From Armatimonadota bacterium (GTDB lineage Bacteria; Armatimonadota; Zipacnadia; Zipacnadales; VGFC01), in NCBI GenBank assembly GCA_016869015.1, contig VGFB01000347.1, positions 1 through 5,349 of the forward strand: a DNA stretch of 5,349 bases. The letters are read 5' to 3'. Every line of letters begins with the position of its first letter. Position 1 is the stretch's first letter. The notes beneath the pieces are model-generated. The model searched no databases and was not told the DNA's origin. It saw nothing but the letters and a program-made list of their open reading frames with translations. Shown one piece after another: positions 1 through 5,349 of this stretch. Position numbers and translations under genes: made by a program.

Positions 1-750
1 GCTGAGGCCGCCTGGCAATCGCTCTTCGCGTCGGACGATGTGGTGGCGATCAAGGTGAACCAGATCTCCCCCTCTGTGTTCACAAACCCGGTGGTCGCGA
101 TGGCCGTGGCCCAGCGCCTGATGGACGTCGGCGTGCGGCCGGGCAACATCATTGTCTGGGATCGCGCGGGGGGAGAGCTGGTCCGCAACGGCTACGAGCT
201 GCAGGAGGACCCCAGTCGGGTGGTCGTCCGCGGCGTGGATGGCGAGTGGGACGACGCGCCGACCCGCCAAGGCGCCTTTCGCGGCCGCCTGGCGAAGGTC
301 CTCACGCGGCAGTGCTCGGCGCTGGTCAACGTCCCGGTGCTGAAGCAGCACAACGGCGCCGGGGTCACTCTGGCCCTGAAGAACCACTACGGCTCGCACG
401 ACAATCCCAGGCGCCACCACGGCAACCAGTGCGACCCGTTCATCGCGGACCTGAACTCGATCAAGGCCATTCGCGACAAGACGCGCCTGATCGTCTGCGA
501 CGCCACGTACGCCTGTTCCCATGGCGGGCCGCAGGCCGATGACCCTAACGGCTGCTGGCAGCCGGACTCCATCCTCGTCGCGACCGACCCCGTGGCCCAC
601 GATGCCCATGGCACCCGGGTGATCGAACAGCGACGTGCGGAGCAGGGGCTGGGCCCGCTGACGCCGAAGCAACTGGTAACGGCAATGTCCCGGGGCCTCG
701 GGACGAACGATCTAGGTCGCATCACTGTTCTAGAGAACAGGCTGGCCTGA
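1..750 (+). CDS. DUF362 domain-containing protein, 5' end outside window
   Basis: The reading frame is open from base 1 to the TGA at 748-750 (249 residues seen). A GTG at 40 is possible as a start, but the residues before it (AEAAWQSLFASDD) run smoothly into the typical DUF362 opening VVAIKVN, so the true start is probably upstream. Residue numbers count from base 1. Family hallmarks are LVNVPVLKQH (108-117), the glycine-containing stretch leading to LKNHYGS (126-132), HGNQCDPFIADL (140-151), and the C-terminal ATDPVAHDAHG block (194-204). DUF362 is a poorly characterised family; some members carry a 4Fe-4S ferredoxin domain, but this one ends soon after the core and shows no CxxCxxC cluster. 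The biochemical role is unknown. Some family members carry Tat signal peptides, which would be of interest because a tatA gene follows 63 bases later. The family call is from remembered motifs and is fairly secure; the function is not. Confidence 0.85.
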   Translation, partial: AEAAWQSLFASDDVVAIKVNQISPSVFTNPVVAMAVAQRLMDVGVRPGNIIVWDRAGGELVRNGYELQEDPSRVVVRGVDGEWDDAPTRQGAFRGRLAKVLTRQCSALVNVPVLKQHNGAGVTLALKNHYGSHDNPRRHHGNQCDPFIADLNSIKAIRDKTRLIVCDATYACSHGGPQADDPNGCWQPDSILVATDPVAHDAHGTRVIEQRRAEQGLGPLTPKQLVTAMSRGLGTNDLGRITVLENRLA

Positions 751-784
751 CCGCCGTTTCCGGCGCGGGCCGCAGGCCTGCCCT

Positions 785-799
785 GCCGCCACGGGCGGC
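785..799 (+). other. Short GC hairpin between DUF362 gene and tatA
   Basis: GCCGCC-ACG-GGCGGC forms a perfect 6-bp stem with a 3-nt loop, 35 bases after the DUF362 stop and 3 bases before the AGGAG ribosome-binding site of tatA. There is no T-run after it, so it is not a canonical intrinsic terminator. It could be a T-less terminator, could protect an mRNA end, or could be chance in GC-rich DNA. Confidence 0.35.
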
Positions 800-802
800 G
801 AG

Positions 803-807
803 AGGAG
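803..807 (+). promoter_or_regulatory. Ribosome-binding site of tatA
   Basis: AGGAG lies 6 bases before the ATG at 814 and fixes that start. Confidence 0.8.
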
Positions 808-813
808 CCCATC

Positions 814-1053
814 ATGTTCGGTTCATTCGGCACCCAGGAGTTGATCCTGATCCTGGTGCTCGTTCTGGTACTGTTCGGCGCCCGTCGCATCCCGGAGATC
901 ATGCGCGGCTTCGGCGAGGGCATTCGGGAGTTCAAGAGCGCGTCGCAGAAGGCCATGGACGAGATCGACCAGGCCACCAAGGCCGAGCCCGCCAAGCCCG
1001 TGGTCAAGGCGGCGGCTCCCGGGCCCGAGGACTCGGCGAAGGTCGAGCCATAG
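814..1053 (+). CDS. tatA: Sec-independent protein translocase subunit, TatA/TatE type
   Basis: This is the pore-forming or membrane-thinning subunit of the twin-arginine translocase, which moves folded proteins across the cytoplasmic membrane together with TatC. The 79-residue product has the standard TatA layout: a short periplasmic N-terminus (1-8), one very hydrophobic helix (about 9-21, ILILVLVLVLF) with acidic E9 at its start, the hinge FGARRIPEI (21-29, matching the family's FG-x-x-x-LP), an amphipathic helix (about 29-46, GFGEGIREFKSA), and a loose charged Ala/Pro/Lys tail. Short length and the lack of a TatB-like long coiled tail favour TatA over TatB, although single TatA proteins can serve both roles in some bacteria. 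No tatC is in the window, so the rest of the translocase must be encoded elsewhere. It starts at ATG with a good ribosome-binding site 63 bases after the DUF362 gene. The family call is very secure; the TatA versus TatE or TatB distinction is less so. Confidence 0.93.
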   Translation: MFGSFGTQELILILVLVLVLFGARRIPEIMRGFGEGIREFKSASQKAMDEIDQATKAEPAKPVVKAAAPGPEDSAKVEP

Positions 1054-1065
1054 CGCCGGGCGCAC

Positions 1066-1080
1066 CGCCGGCCTGCGGCG
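1066..1080 (+). other. Short GC hairpin after tatA
   Basis: CGCCG-GCCTG-CGGCG forms a 5-bp perfect stem with a 5-nt loop, beginning 13 bases after the tatA stop. No T-tract follows. It is the weakest of the five intergenic hairpins; a weak terminator or chance are both possible. Confidence 0.25.
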
Positions 1081-1139
1081 TCCCGGGATGGCGATCGCGA
1101 GACACGGCGCGGCGTGGCGACATGTCGGGTCGCGCTTCC

Positions 1140-1146
1140 GGAGGAG
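1140..1146 (+). promoter_or_regulatory. Ribosome-binding site that decides the start at 1150
   Basis: GGAGGAG (1140-1146) has its GGAGG core 5 bases from the ATG at 1150. This favours 1150 over the in-frame GTG at 1114, which has no comparable site and would put 12 residues before the signal peptide. Confidence 0.8.
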
Positions 1147-1149
1147 CAC

Positions 1150-1698
1150 ATGCGGAACCACACACGACCTTGGCGCTTGCGTCTCGGCCTGCTGATTGGG
1201 CTGGCCGTGGCCGCGAGCACCGTTCTGGGCGCGGCGTCGTTGTCCAGCCTCGTGCCGGCGTCCAACGAGATCCCCGGCTGGAAGGCGCTTCAGGCAGACA
1301 CCGCCGCGACCAGTCCCGCTGAGCTCTGGAAGATCTACGACGGCGGGGATGGTCCCTGGAAGCAGGCCGGAGTCACCTCGGCGTTCCAGCGGTACTACAA
1401 GCACCAGACGACCGGCAAGGTCGTCACGCTCATCCTGCACAACACCGGCGGCGACTGGCAGAAGGCCAAGGCTCTCTACCGCAGCAAGAACGGCAACATC
1501 GCCGGACAGCCCGGCTACCAGGCCGTGACGCTGGAGAAAGAGGGCGCGCTGGCCACCCCCGGCCAGGGCGTCCAGGGGCACAGCTGGAACAAGTACTACT
1601 ACTGTACCGTGACGGTGAACGGTACCTCGGCTGCGGAAGTGAGCGCCGCCAAGCTGTTCCTGCAGAAGACCGCCGCCAAGATCGCCGCGAGCGGCTGA
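1150..1698 (+). CDS. Small exported protein, DUF6599-like (tentative)
   Basis: The 182-residue product has a convincing Sec-type signal peptide: basic N-terminus MRNHTRPWRLR, hydrophobic core about 12-28 (LGLLIGLAVAASTVLGA), and likely cleavage near VLGA-A. There is no RR pair, so a Tat signal is unlikely. The mature part, after a short linker, begins with EIPGWKAL and then ELWKIYDGGDGPWKQAGV, followed by a Tyr-rich and Lys-rich beta-type stretch (FQRYYKHQTTGKVVTLILH) and a helix QKAKALYRSKNG. The order 'PGW ... l-W-kiyDGG ... aGv ... yY ... A-alY' recalls DUF6599, a family of exported or periplasmic proteins of unknown function in which an 'inG/yiDGga' motif is followed by an AFG/alY helix. 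The match is from memory and weak in detail. A KYYYCTV segment carries a single Cys, and the C-terminus is a helical Ala/Lys-rich tail. No lipobox or C-terminal anchor is seen, so it is probably periplasmic or secreted. The function is unknown. Confidence 0.8.
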   Translation: MRNHTRPWRLRLGLLIGLAVAASTVLGAASLSSLVPASNEIPGWKALQADTAATSPAELWKIYDGGDGPWKQAGVTSAFQRYYKHQTTGKVVTLILHNTGGDWQKAKALYRSKNGNIAGQPGYQAVTLEKEGALATPGQGVQGHSWNKYYYCTVTVNGTSAAEVSAAKLFLQKTAAKIAASG

Positions 1699-1732
1699 CG
1701 CAGCAGGCGTCCCATCCGAAGTAGAGATACCG

Positions 1733-1775
1733 GCAGCGGAGGTGCTTGGGCCTCCGCTGCTCCGCTGTGCGGAGG
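1733..1775 (+). promoter_or_regulatory. Overlapping hairpins in the cysS leader (possible attenuator or terminator)
   Basis: GCAGCGGAGG (1733-1742) pairs perfectly with CCTCCGCTGC (1751-1760) around an 8-nt loop. Directly after it CTCCGC (1760-1765) pairs with GCGGAG (1769-1774) around TGT. The last arm GCGGAGG (1769-1775) can instead pair with CCTCCGC (1751-1757), so the middle arm has two possible partners. This layout could form alternative structures, as in an attenuator, but no T-tract follows and no T-box consensus was found. A plain terminator for the upstream gene is an equally good reading. The pairing is seen directly; any regulatory role is inference. Confidence 0.5.
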
Positions 1776-1837
1776 GTTGCGGGTCTCACGTTTCGGGACT
1801 CGAGACGCCCAAGTCACGCGCGCTGCTCCATGCCTCT

Positions 1838-1842
1838 GGAGG
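1838..1842 (+). promoter_or_regulatory. Ribosome-binding site of cysS
   Basis: GGAGG lies 7 bases before the ATG at 1850. It selects this start over the long in-frame extension to 1742, whose translation has no family resemblance and runs through the leader hairpins. Confidence 0.8.
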
Positions 1843-1849
1843 GTCCCAC

Positions 1850-2365
<516 letters not shown>

Positions 2366-2381
2366 GTACGAGAAGGAGGAC

Positions 2382-3242
2382 GTGCAGGACTTCGCGCTGT
2401 GGAAGGCGGTGAAGCCCGGGGAGCCCAGTTGGGACAGCCCCTGGGGCCCCGGACGACCGGGCTGGTCGATCGAGTGCTCGGCCATGGCGATGAAGCACCT
2501 GGGCGTGACGCTGGACATCCACACGGGCGGCGTAGACAACCTCTTCCCGCACCATGAGAACGAGATCGCCCAGTCCGAGGGCGCGACCGGCGAGCCGTTC
2601 AGCCGGTTCTGGCTCCACGCCGAGCACCTGCTCGTCGGCGGGCAGAAGATGGCGAAATCGGCCGGCAACTTCTACACCCTCCGCGACCTCCTGGAGCGCG
2701 GGTACGAGCCGATGGCGATCCGCCACCAGTACCTCTCCGCCCACTACCGCAGCCAGCACAACTTCACCCTCGAGGGCCTCGAACAGAGCGCGCAGGCCAT
2801 CCACCGGCTGTGGGACTTCGTCGACCGCCTCGCCGACCACGCGCCGCAGACGGAGGCGCCCGGCGCGCTCTCCCAGGAGGTCGCCCGCTGCCAGGCCGGC
2901 TTCGATGAGGCCGTCGATGATGACCTCAACGTCCCGGGCGCCATGGGGAAGGTCTTCGAGCTGATGCGCGAGGCCAACATCGCGATGGAGGCCGGCACGC
3001 TCAGCCGCGCGGACGTCGCGACGGCGCAGGCGTTCCTCGACCGCGCCGACACCGTGCTGGGCATCATCGCCCACGAGCGCGACATCCTCGATGCGGACGT
3101 GGAACGCCTGATTCAGGAGCGCGTCGACGCCCGCAAGAGCAAGGACTTCGCTCGCGCCGACGCCATTCGGGATGAGCTGGCGGGAGCCGGCATCATCCTC
3201 GAGGACTCGGCGGACGGGACGCGCTGGAGAAGGGCGAGGTGA
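2382..3242 (+). CDS. cysS: Cysteinyl-tRNA synthetase, C-terminal fragment
   Basis: Family-like sequence in this frame begins at about 2244 (VEGNVYFRISS, GYGKLSG, SDEYEKEDVQDF), but the first usable start codon is the GTG at 2382, which in the intact protein would be an internal Val. Numbering from that codon, the fragment carries the zinc ligands C32 (WSIECSAM), H57 and E61 (FPHHENEIAQSE), the KMSKS-type ATP loop as KMAKS (89-93) followed by AGNFYTLRDLLERG, and HYRSQHNFT. The all-helical DALR-type and anticodon-binding C-terminal part follows, ending in the conserved ARKSKDFARADAIRDEL and a terminal TRWRRAR. The C-terminus is complete. The gene ends 52 bases before the URO-D-like gene. The identification is secure; this piece lacks half the catalytic site and no good ribosome-binding site precedes 2382. 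Confidence 0.88.
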   Translation: MQDFALWKAVKPGEPSWDSPWGPGRPGWSIECSAMAMKHLGVTLDIHTGGVDNLFPHHENEIAQSEGATGEPFSRFWLHAEHLLVGGQKMAKSAGNFYTLRDLLERGYEPMAIRHQYLSAHYRSQHNFTLEGLEQSAQAIHRLWDFVDRLADHAPQTEAPGALSQEVARCQAGFDEAVDDDLNVPGAMGKVFELMREANIAMEAGTLSRADVATAQAFLDRADTVLGIIAHERDILDADVERLIQERVDARKSKDFARADAIRDELAGAGIILEDSADGTRWRRAR

Positions 3243-3249
3243 CGTGGCA

Positions 3250-3264
3250 CCGGCGTCTCGCCGG
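3250..3264 (+). other. Short GC hairpin after cysS
   Basis: CCGGCG-TCT-CGCCGG forms a perfect 6-bp stem with a 3-nt loop, starting 8 bases after the cysS stop. There is no T-tract. The position right behind a stop codon fits a T-less terminator or a 3'-end stabiliser; chance is not excluded. Confidence 0.4.
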
Positions 3265-3282
3265 CGGCCGGATGACGGCGGC

Positions 3283-3288
3283 AGGTGA
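3283..3288 (+). promoter_or_regulatory. Ribosome-binding site supporting the TTG start at 3295
   Basis: AGGTGA matches the anti-Shine-Dalgarno core and lies 6 bases before TTG 3295. The nearby GTG at 3285 is in another frame and overlaps this site, so TTG is the best start. Confidence 0.7.
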
Positions 3289-3294
3289 TCCCCC

Positions 3295-4434
3295 TTGACT
3301 TCTCGCGAACGTGTGCTGGCGGCCTTCCGGCATCGGGAGCCTGACCGGACGCCCTTCTTCGAGAAGCTGATCAAGTCGCCCGTGGCCGATGAGGTGCTCG
3401 GGCGGCCGTGCGCGGCCTCGAACTGGGGCCATCGCATGGAGCGACTGGCGGAGGGGGACTGGGAAGGGCTGATGCAACAGGAAGCCCGGGACCTGGTAGA
3501 CCTGGCGAAGGTCCTGGGCATGGACTGCGTGCGGCTCTATCCGAACGAGCTGCCGCCTGCGGAGCTCCCGAAGCGCCTCGGACCCGATACGTGGCAGATC
3601 GGCGGTACGATCGCCGAGCGCCTGGCGAGCGGCTGGATCCGGCATCGGCCCGTTGAGCCTCAGCCGCCTGTCGCCCCCGAGCAGGCCGAGCAGTCCCTGC
3701 GCCATTCCCTGGACGCGGAGTATTGCCCCCCGCAGTTCGCCGATGAGTCCCTCGTCGTGTGGCGGGCGGTGCAACGCCTCAGTCAGGACGAGGGCCTCGA
3801 CCTCGCCTGCTTCGCGGCGGCGTACACGATGGGCGCGGCGACGCTGCCCCCGTACCTGTTCGAGTGGTTCGTGCGCGATCGGGAGTCCCTGCGCCGGTAC
3901 TACGAGCGGAATGCCCTCGTGGGGCGCGATCTGGGGCTCCTGCTGGCGCGGGAGGGGGCCGACATCGTGGCGCTCGGGGGCGACCTCGCGTGCGACCATG
4001 GGCCGGTGATCTCGCCCGCGGACTACCGCGAGTTCATCATGCCGGGCATCCGGCTCCAGAGCCGCGCGCTGCACGAGGTCGGGGCCTTCACCACCAACGC
4101 CTCCGACGGCAACCTCTGGCCGATCCTGCGCGACTTCCTGCTCGGTGCGGAGGTCGATGGATTCGAGGAGATCGACATTGTCGCCGGGATGGACCTGACC
4201 CGCCTGAAGGCGGAGCTCGGCGACCGCATCACCTTCGTCGGCAACATGGACATCCGCCACCTCCTGACGTCCGGCACGGTCGAGCAGGCCCGCGAGGCGA
4301 CGTTCCGCTGCCTCGACGCGGGCCGACCCAACGGCGGGCACCTCCTCATGTCCAGCAACTGCATCCACGAGTCGGTGAAGACGGAGCTGTTCATGGCGTG
4401 CGTGGCGGCGTACCGGAAGTACTTCGGGCTCTGA
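3295..4434 (+). CDS. URO-D superfamily protein, methyltransferase-like, not HemE
   Basis: The 379-residue product belongs to the uroporphyrinogen-decarboxylase / cobalamin methyltransferase (MtaA/CmuA) TIM-barrel superfamily. Visible blocks are SRERVLAAFRHREPDRTPFF (3-22, the usual N-terminal 'R-v-l-a-a ... pDR-P'), GGDLACDHGPVISP with DYREFIMPG (228-251), ASDGNLWPIL (269-278), DGFEEIDIVAGMDL (288-301), the strand VGNMD (315-319), and GGHLLMSSNCIHESV (347-361). It lacks the 'MRQAGRYLPEY' N-terminal signature of true HemE, so heme synthesis is unlikely. In MtaA-type enzymes a His-x-Cys pair and a distal Cys bind zinc. Here the pair position reads A-S-D-G-N, with Ala and Asp in place of His and Cys, while a Cys remains at 356. 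The substrate is unknown; related proteins are often linked to methyl transfer from small molecules, but no corrinoid protein is nearby. No signal peptide or membrane segment is seen, so it is cytosolic. Confidence 0.85.
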   Translation: MTSRERVLAAFRHREPDRTPFFEKLIKSPVADEVLGRPCAASNWGHRMERLAEGDWEGLMQQEARDLVDLAKVLGMDCVRLYPNELPPAELPKRLGPDTWQIGGTIAERLASGWIRHRPVEPQPPVAPEQAEQSLRHSLDAEYCPPQFADESLVVWRAVQRLSQDEGLDLACFAAAYTMGAATLPPYLFEWFVRDRESLRRYYERNALVGRDLGLLLAREGADIVALGGDLACDHGPVISPADYREFIMPGIRLQSRALHEVGAFTTNASDGNLWPILRDFLLGAEVDGFEEIDIVAGMDLTRLKAELGDRITFVGNMDIRHLLTSGTVEQAREATFRCLDAGRPNGGHLLMSSNCIHESVKTELFMACVAAYRKYFGL

Positions 4435-4495
4435 GCGTGCGACGGCCCGTTCCAACCATCGTCGCGACGCGGCCCTTCCGCCTCAGATACGGGGT

Positions 4496-4509
4496 CGCCG
4501 CAGGCGGCG
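4496..4509 (+). other. Short GC hairpin after the URO-D-like gene
   Basis: CGCCG-CAGG-CGGCG is a perfect 5-bp stem with a 4-nt loop (the palindrome extends one base pair further inward on paper), 61 bases after the stop. The 183-base gap from 4435 to 4617 holds nothing else that I can support apart from a bulged stem GCGAAAGC/GCTTCGC (4537-4544 with 4554-4560). No promoter could be assigned with confidence. Confidence 0.3.
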
Positions 4510-4605
4510 TCAGGGAAGGGACCCTCACCCCCAGGCGCGAAAGCCCGCGTGTCGCTTCGCTGGGGCACGCTCATGGCTGCGCATCACTGGGTCAGCACCG
4601 TCTTC

Positions 4606-4612
4606 GAGGAGG
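4606..4612 (+). promoter_or_regulatory. Ribosome-binding site that decides the GTG start at 4618
   Basis: GAGGAGG ends 5 bases before GTG 4618. The in-frame alternatives ATG 4573 and GTG 4549 have no comparable site, although the frame is open back to the previous stop at 4434. Confidence 0.75.
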
Positions 4613-4617
4613 CTGCT

Positions 4618-5349
4618 GTGGGAACCGACGGCACCGATGCCCGCGAGAGAGCCCGTCACCTGGTATCCGGGTTCGTGAACGAGACCTGCCATCGCGCTCG
4701 CGGCGGGCCGGGGCGTTTCACGCTGCGCGAGGCGGACATCGACGACCTCTACGAGCGTCTCTGCGAGGCCTGCGGCAGCGCGACCGTAGCAGCGGAGTTG
4801 ATCGACCGGAGCCTGCGGTACATGGCCTTCTACCTCGCCGACTGCGGGCTGCACGCCGAGGCGATGAAGGCGTCGGTGGCCATCCACCACTATCGCTCGA
4901 AGCTGATGCGACTGACCGGGCGCGGCGAGCAGGCGTGGGCTACCCGGGTGCTGGGCCTCTCCATCGGCGTCACCTGGGACCCGATGCGCGTGCTCTCTTA
5001 CTCGGTCATTGCCTACCTCACGCTAACGGCCCTACTGCTGGGCATGTCGTGCATCGCGGGGCACTACACCGGGGAGGCCGCGATCATCTGCGACCAACCC
5101 GGGCGGCCCGGCCCGGAACTCGCGCCGCCCGTCTACAAGCACTTCTACTTCGCCGCGGTCACCCTGACGACGCTCGGCTACGGGGACATTCGACCGAACC
5201 TCCGGCACTGGTGGGGGGTCTTCCCGGCGACGGTCTGCGCTCTGGCCGCCTTCACGGGCTACGTGATCCTGGCGGCGATTGTCGCGGTCATCATGAACCG
5301 CAGCGGGATTCACCCCTACGCCCGCATCGGGGACTGGATGAAGCAGTAC
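4618..5349 (+). CDS. Two-TM potassium-channel-like protein with novel N-terminal domain, 3' end outside window
   Basis: The visible 244 residues contain an ion-channel-2 type pore module. There is a first membrane helix at about 125-148 (VLSYSVIAYLTLTALLLG), an outer loop with C158 and several prolines, a pore helix at about 172-184 (VYKHFYFAAVTLT), the K+ selectivity filter TTLGYGD (184-190), and a second membrane helix at about 200-226 (VFPATVCALAAFTGYVILAA). The filter is canonical, so K+ conduction is the likely role. The first 120 residues are soluble, charged and probably all-helical (DIDDLYERLCEACG, AAELIDRSLRYMAFYLADCG, AIHHYRSKLMRLTG). I do not recognise this domain; it could be a sensor or assembly domain on the cytosolic side. 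The protein continues past the window with IGDWMKQY, so a C-terminal RCK or other regulatory domain cannot be judged. GTG is chosen as the start because of the strong GAGGAGG. The gene follows the URO-D-like gene by 183 bases. Confidence 0.85.
   Translation, partial: MGTDGTDARERARHLVSGFVNETCHRARGGPGRFTLREADIDDLYERLCEACGSATVAAELIDRSLRYMAFYLADCGLHAEAMKASVAIHHYRSKLMRLTGRGEQAWATRVLGLSIGVTWDPMRVLSYSVIAYLTLTALLLGMSCIAGHYTGEAAIICDQPGRPGPELAPPVYKHFYFAAVTLTTLGYGDIRPNLRHWWGVFPATVCALAAFTGYVILAAIVAVIMNRSGIHPYARIGDWMKQY

Noticed and set aside
387..1581. Long antisense frames opposite the DUF362, tatA and exported-protein genes
   Set aside because: They cross several real genes and their gaps, and their translations show no family features.
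1742..1849. N-terminal extension of cysS to the ATG-like start at 1742
   Set aside because: The extension is Cys/Gly/Arg-rich, lies over the leader hairpins, and has no family counterpart; GGAGG before ATG 1850 gives the usual CysS start.
1699..1849. T-box riboswitch controlling cysS
   Set aside because: A TGC in the loop of the 10-bp stem and an AGGGTTGCGGG stretch recalled specifier and T-box elements, but the T-box consensus is not met, stem I is absent in 151 bases, and there is no T-tract terminator.
3295..3300. TTGACT as a -35 promoter box
   Set aside because: It coincides with the start codon of the URO-D-like gene and no -10 element at suitable spacing was found.
3193..4455. Antisense open frame of 420 codons opposite the URO-D-like gene
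   Set aside because: The sense strand carries clear superfamily blocks; the antisense product has no motif and spans the intergenic gap without a sensible start signal.
5032..5313. Antisense open frame of 93 codons opposite the channel pore region
   Set aside because: The sense frame encodes the membrane helices and TTLGYGD filter; the antisense product is charged low-complexity sequence.

Overview
The window is 5.35 kb of GC-rich bacterial DNA. Six genes lie head to tail on the + strand, with gaps of roughly 50-180 bases. The Shine-Dalgarno sites, the TatA subunit and the bacterial-type cysteinyl-tRNA synthetase point to a bacterium. DUF362 proteins together with non-HemE members of the uroporphyrinogen-decarboxylase superfamily are what I associate with uncultured, metagenome-derived lineages such as Armatimonadota, Planctomycetota or Hydrogenedentes. 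That placement is a guess from memory and no phylum is asserted.

Layout. 1-750: 3' part of a DUF362 gene, open at the left edge. 814-1053: complete tatA-like gene. 1150-1698: small exported protein that loosely resembles DUF6599. 1850-3242: cysS, complete at both ends but split by a frameshift near 2245, where about 11 nt of a conserved segment appear to be missing. 3295-4434: URO-D/methyltransferase-superfamily protein that starts at TTG and lacks most of the zinc site of the MtaA-type enzymes. 4618-5349: two-TM potassium-channel-like protein with a TTLGYGD filter and an unrecognised soluble N-terminal domain of about 120 residues; it runs off the right edge.

How the genes relate. Shared orientation and good ribosome-binding sites allow one or more transcripts, but the products do not form an obvious pathway. 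The only suggestive pair is DUF362 and tatA, because some DUF362 proteins carry twin-arginine signals; here that signal, if present, lies outside the window. The rest looks like a mixed housekeeping neighbourhood: translation (cysS), export (tatA), a possible one-carbon or demethylation enzyme, and ion transport.

Non-coding structure. Each of the five intergenic gaps holds a short, perfect, GC-only or nearly GC-only hairpin without a T-tract. The gap before cysS is the richest, with a perfect 10-bp stem followed by an overlapping alternative hairpin. No tRNA, rRNA, CRISPR array, insertion sequence or attachment site was seen. No clearly novel multi-gene system is visible. The items most worth checking are the cysS break, the leader upstream of it, and the channel with its unknown N-terminal domain.
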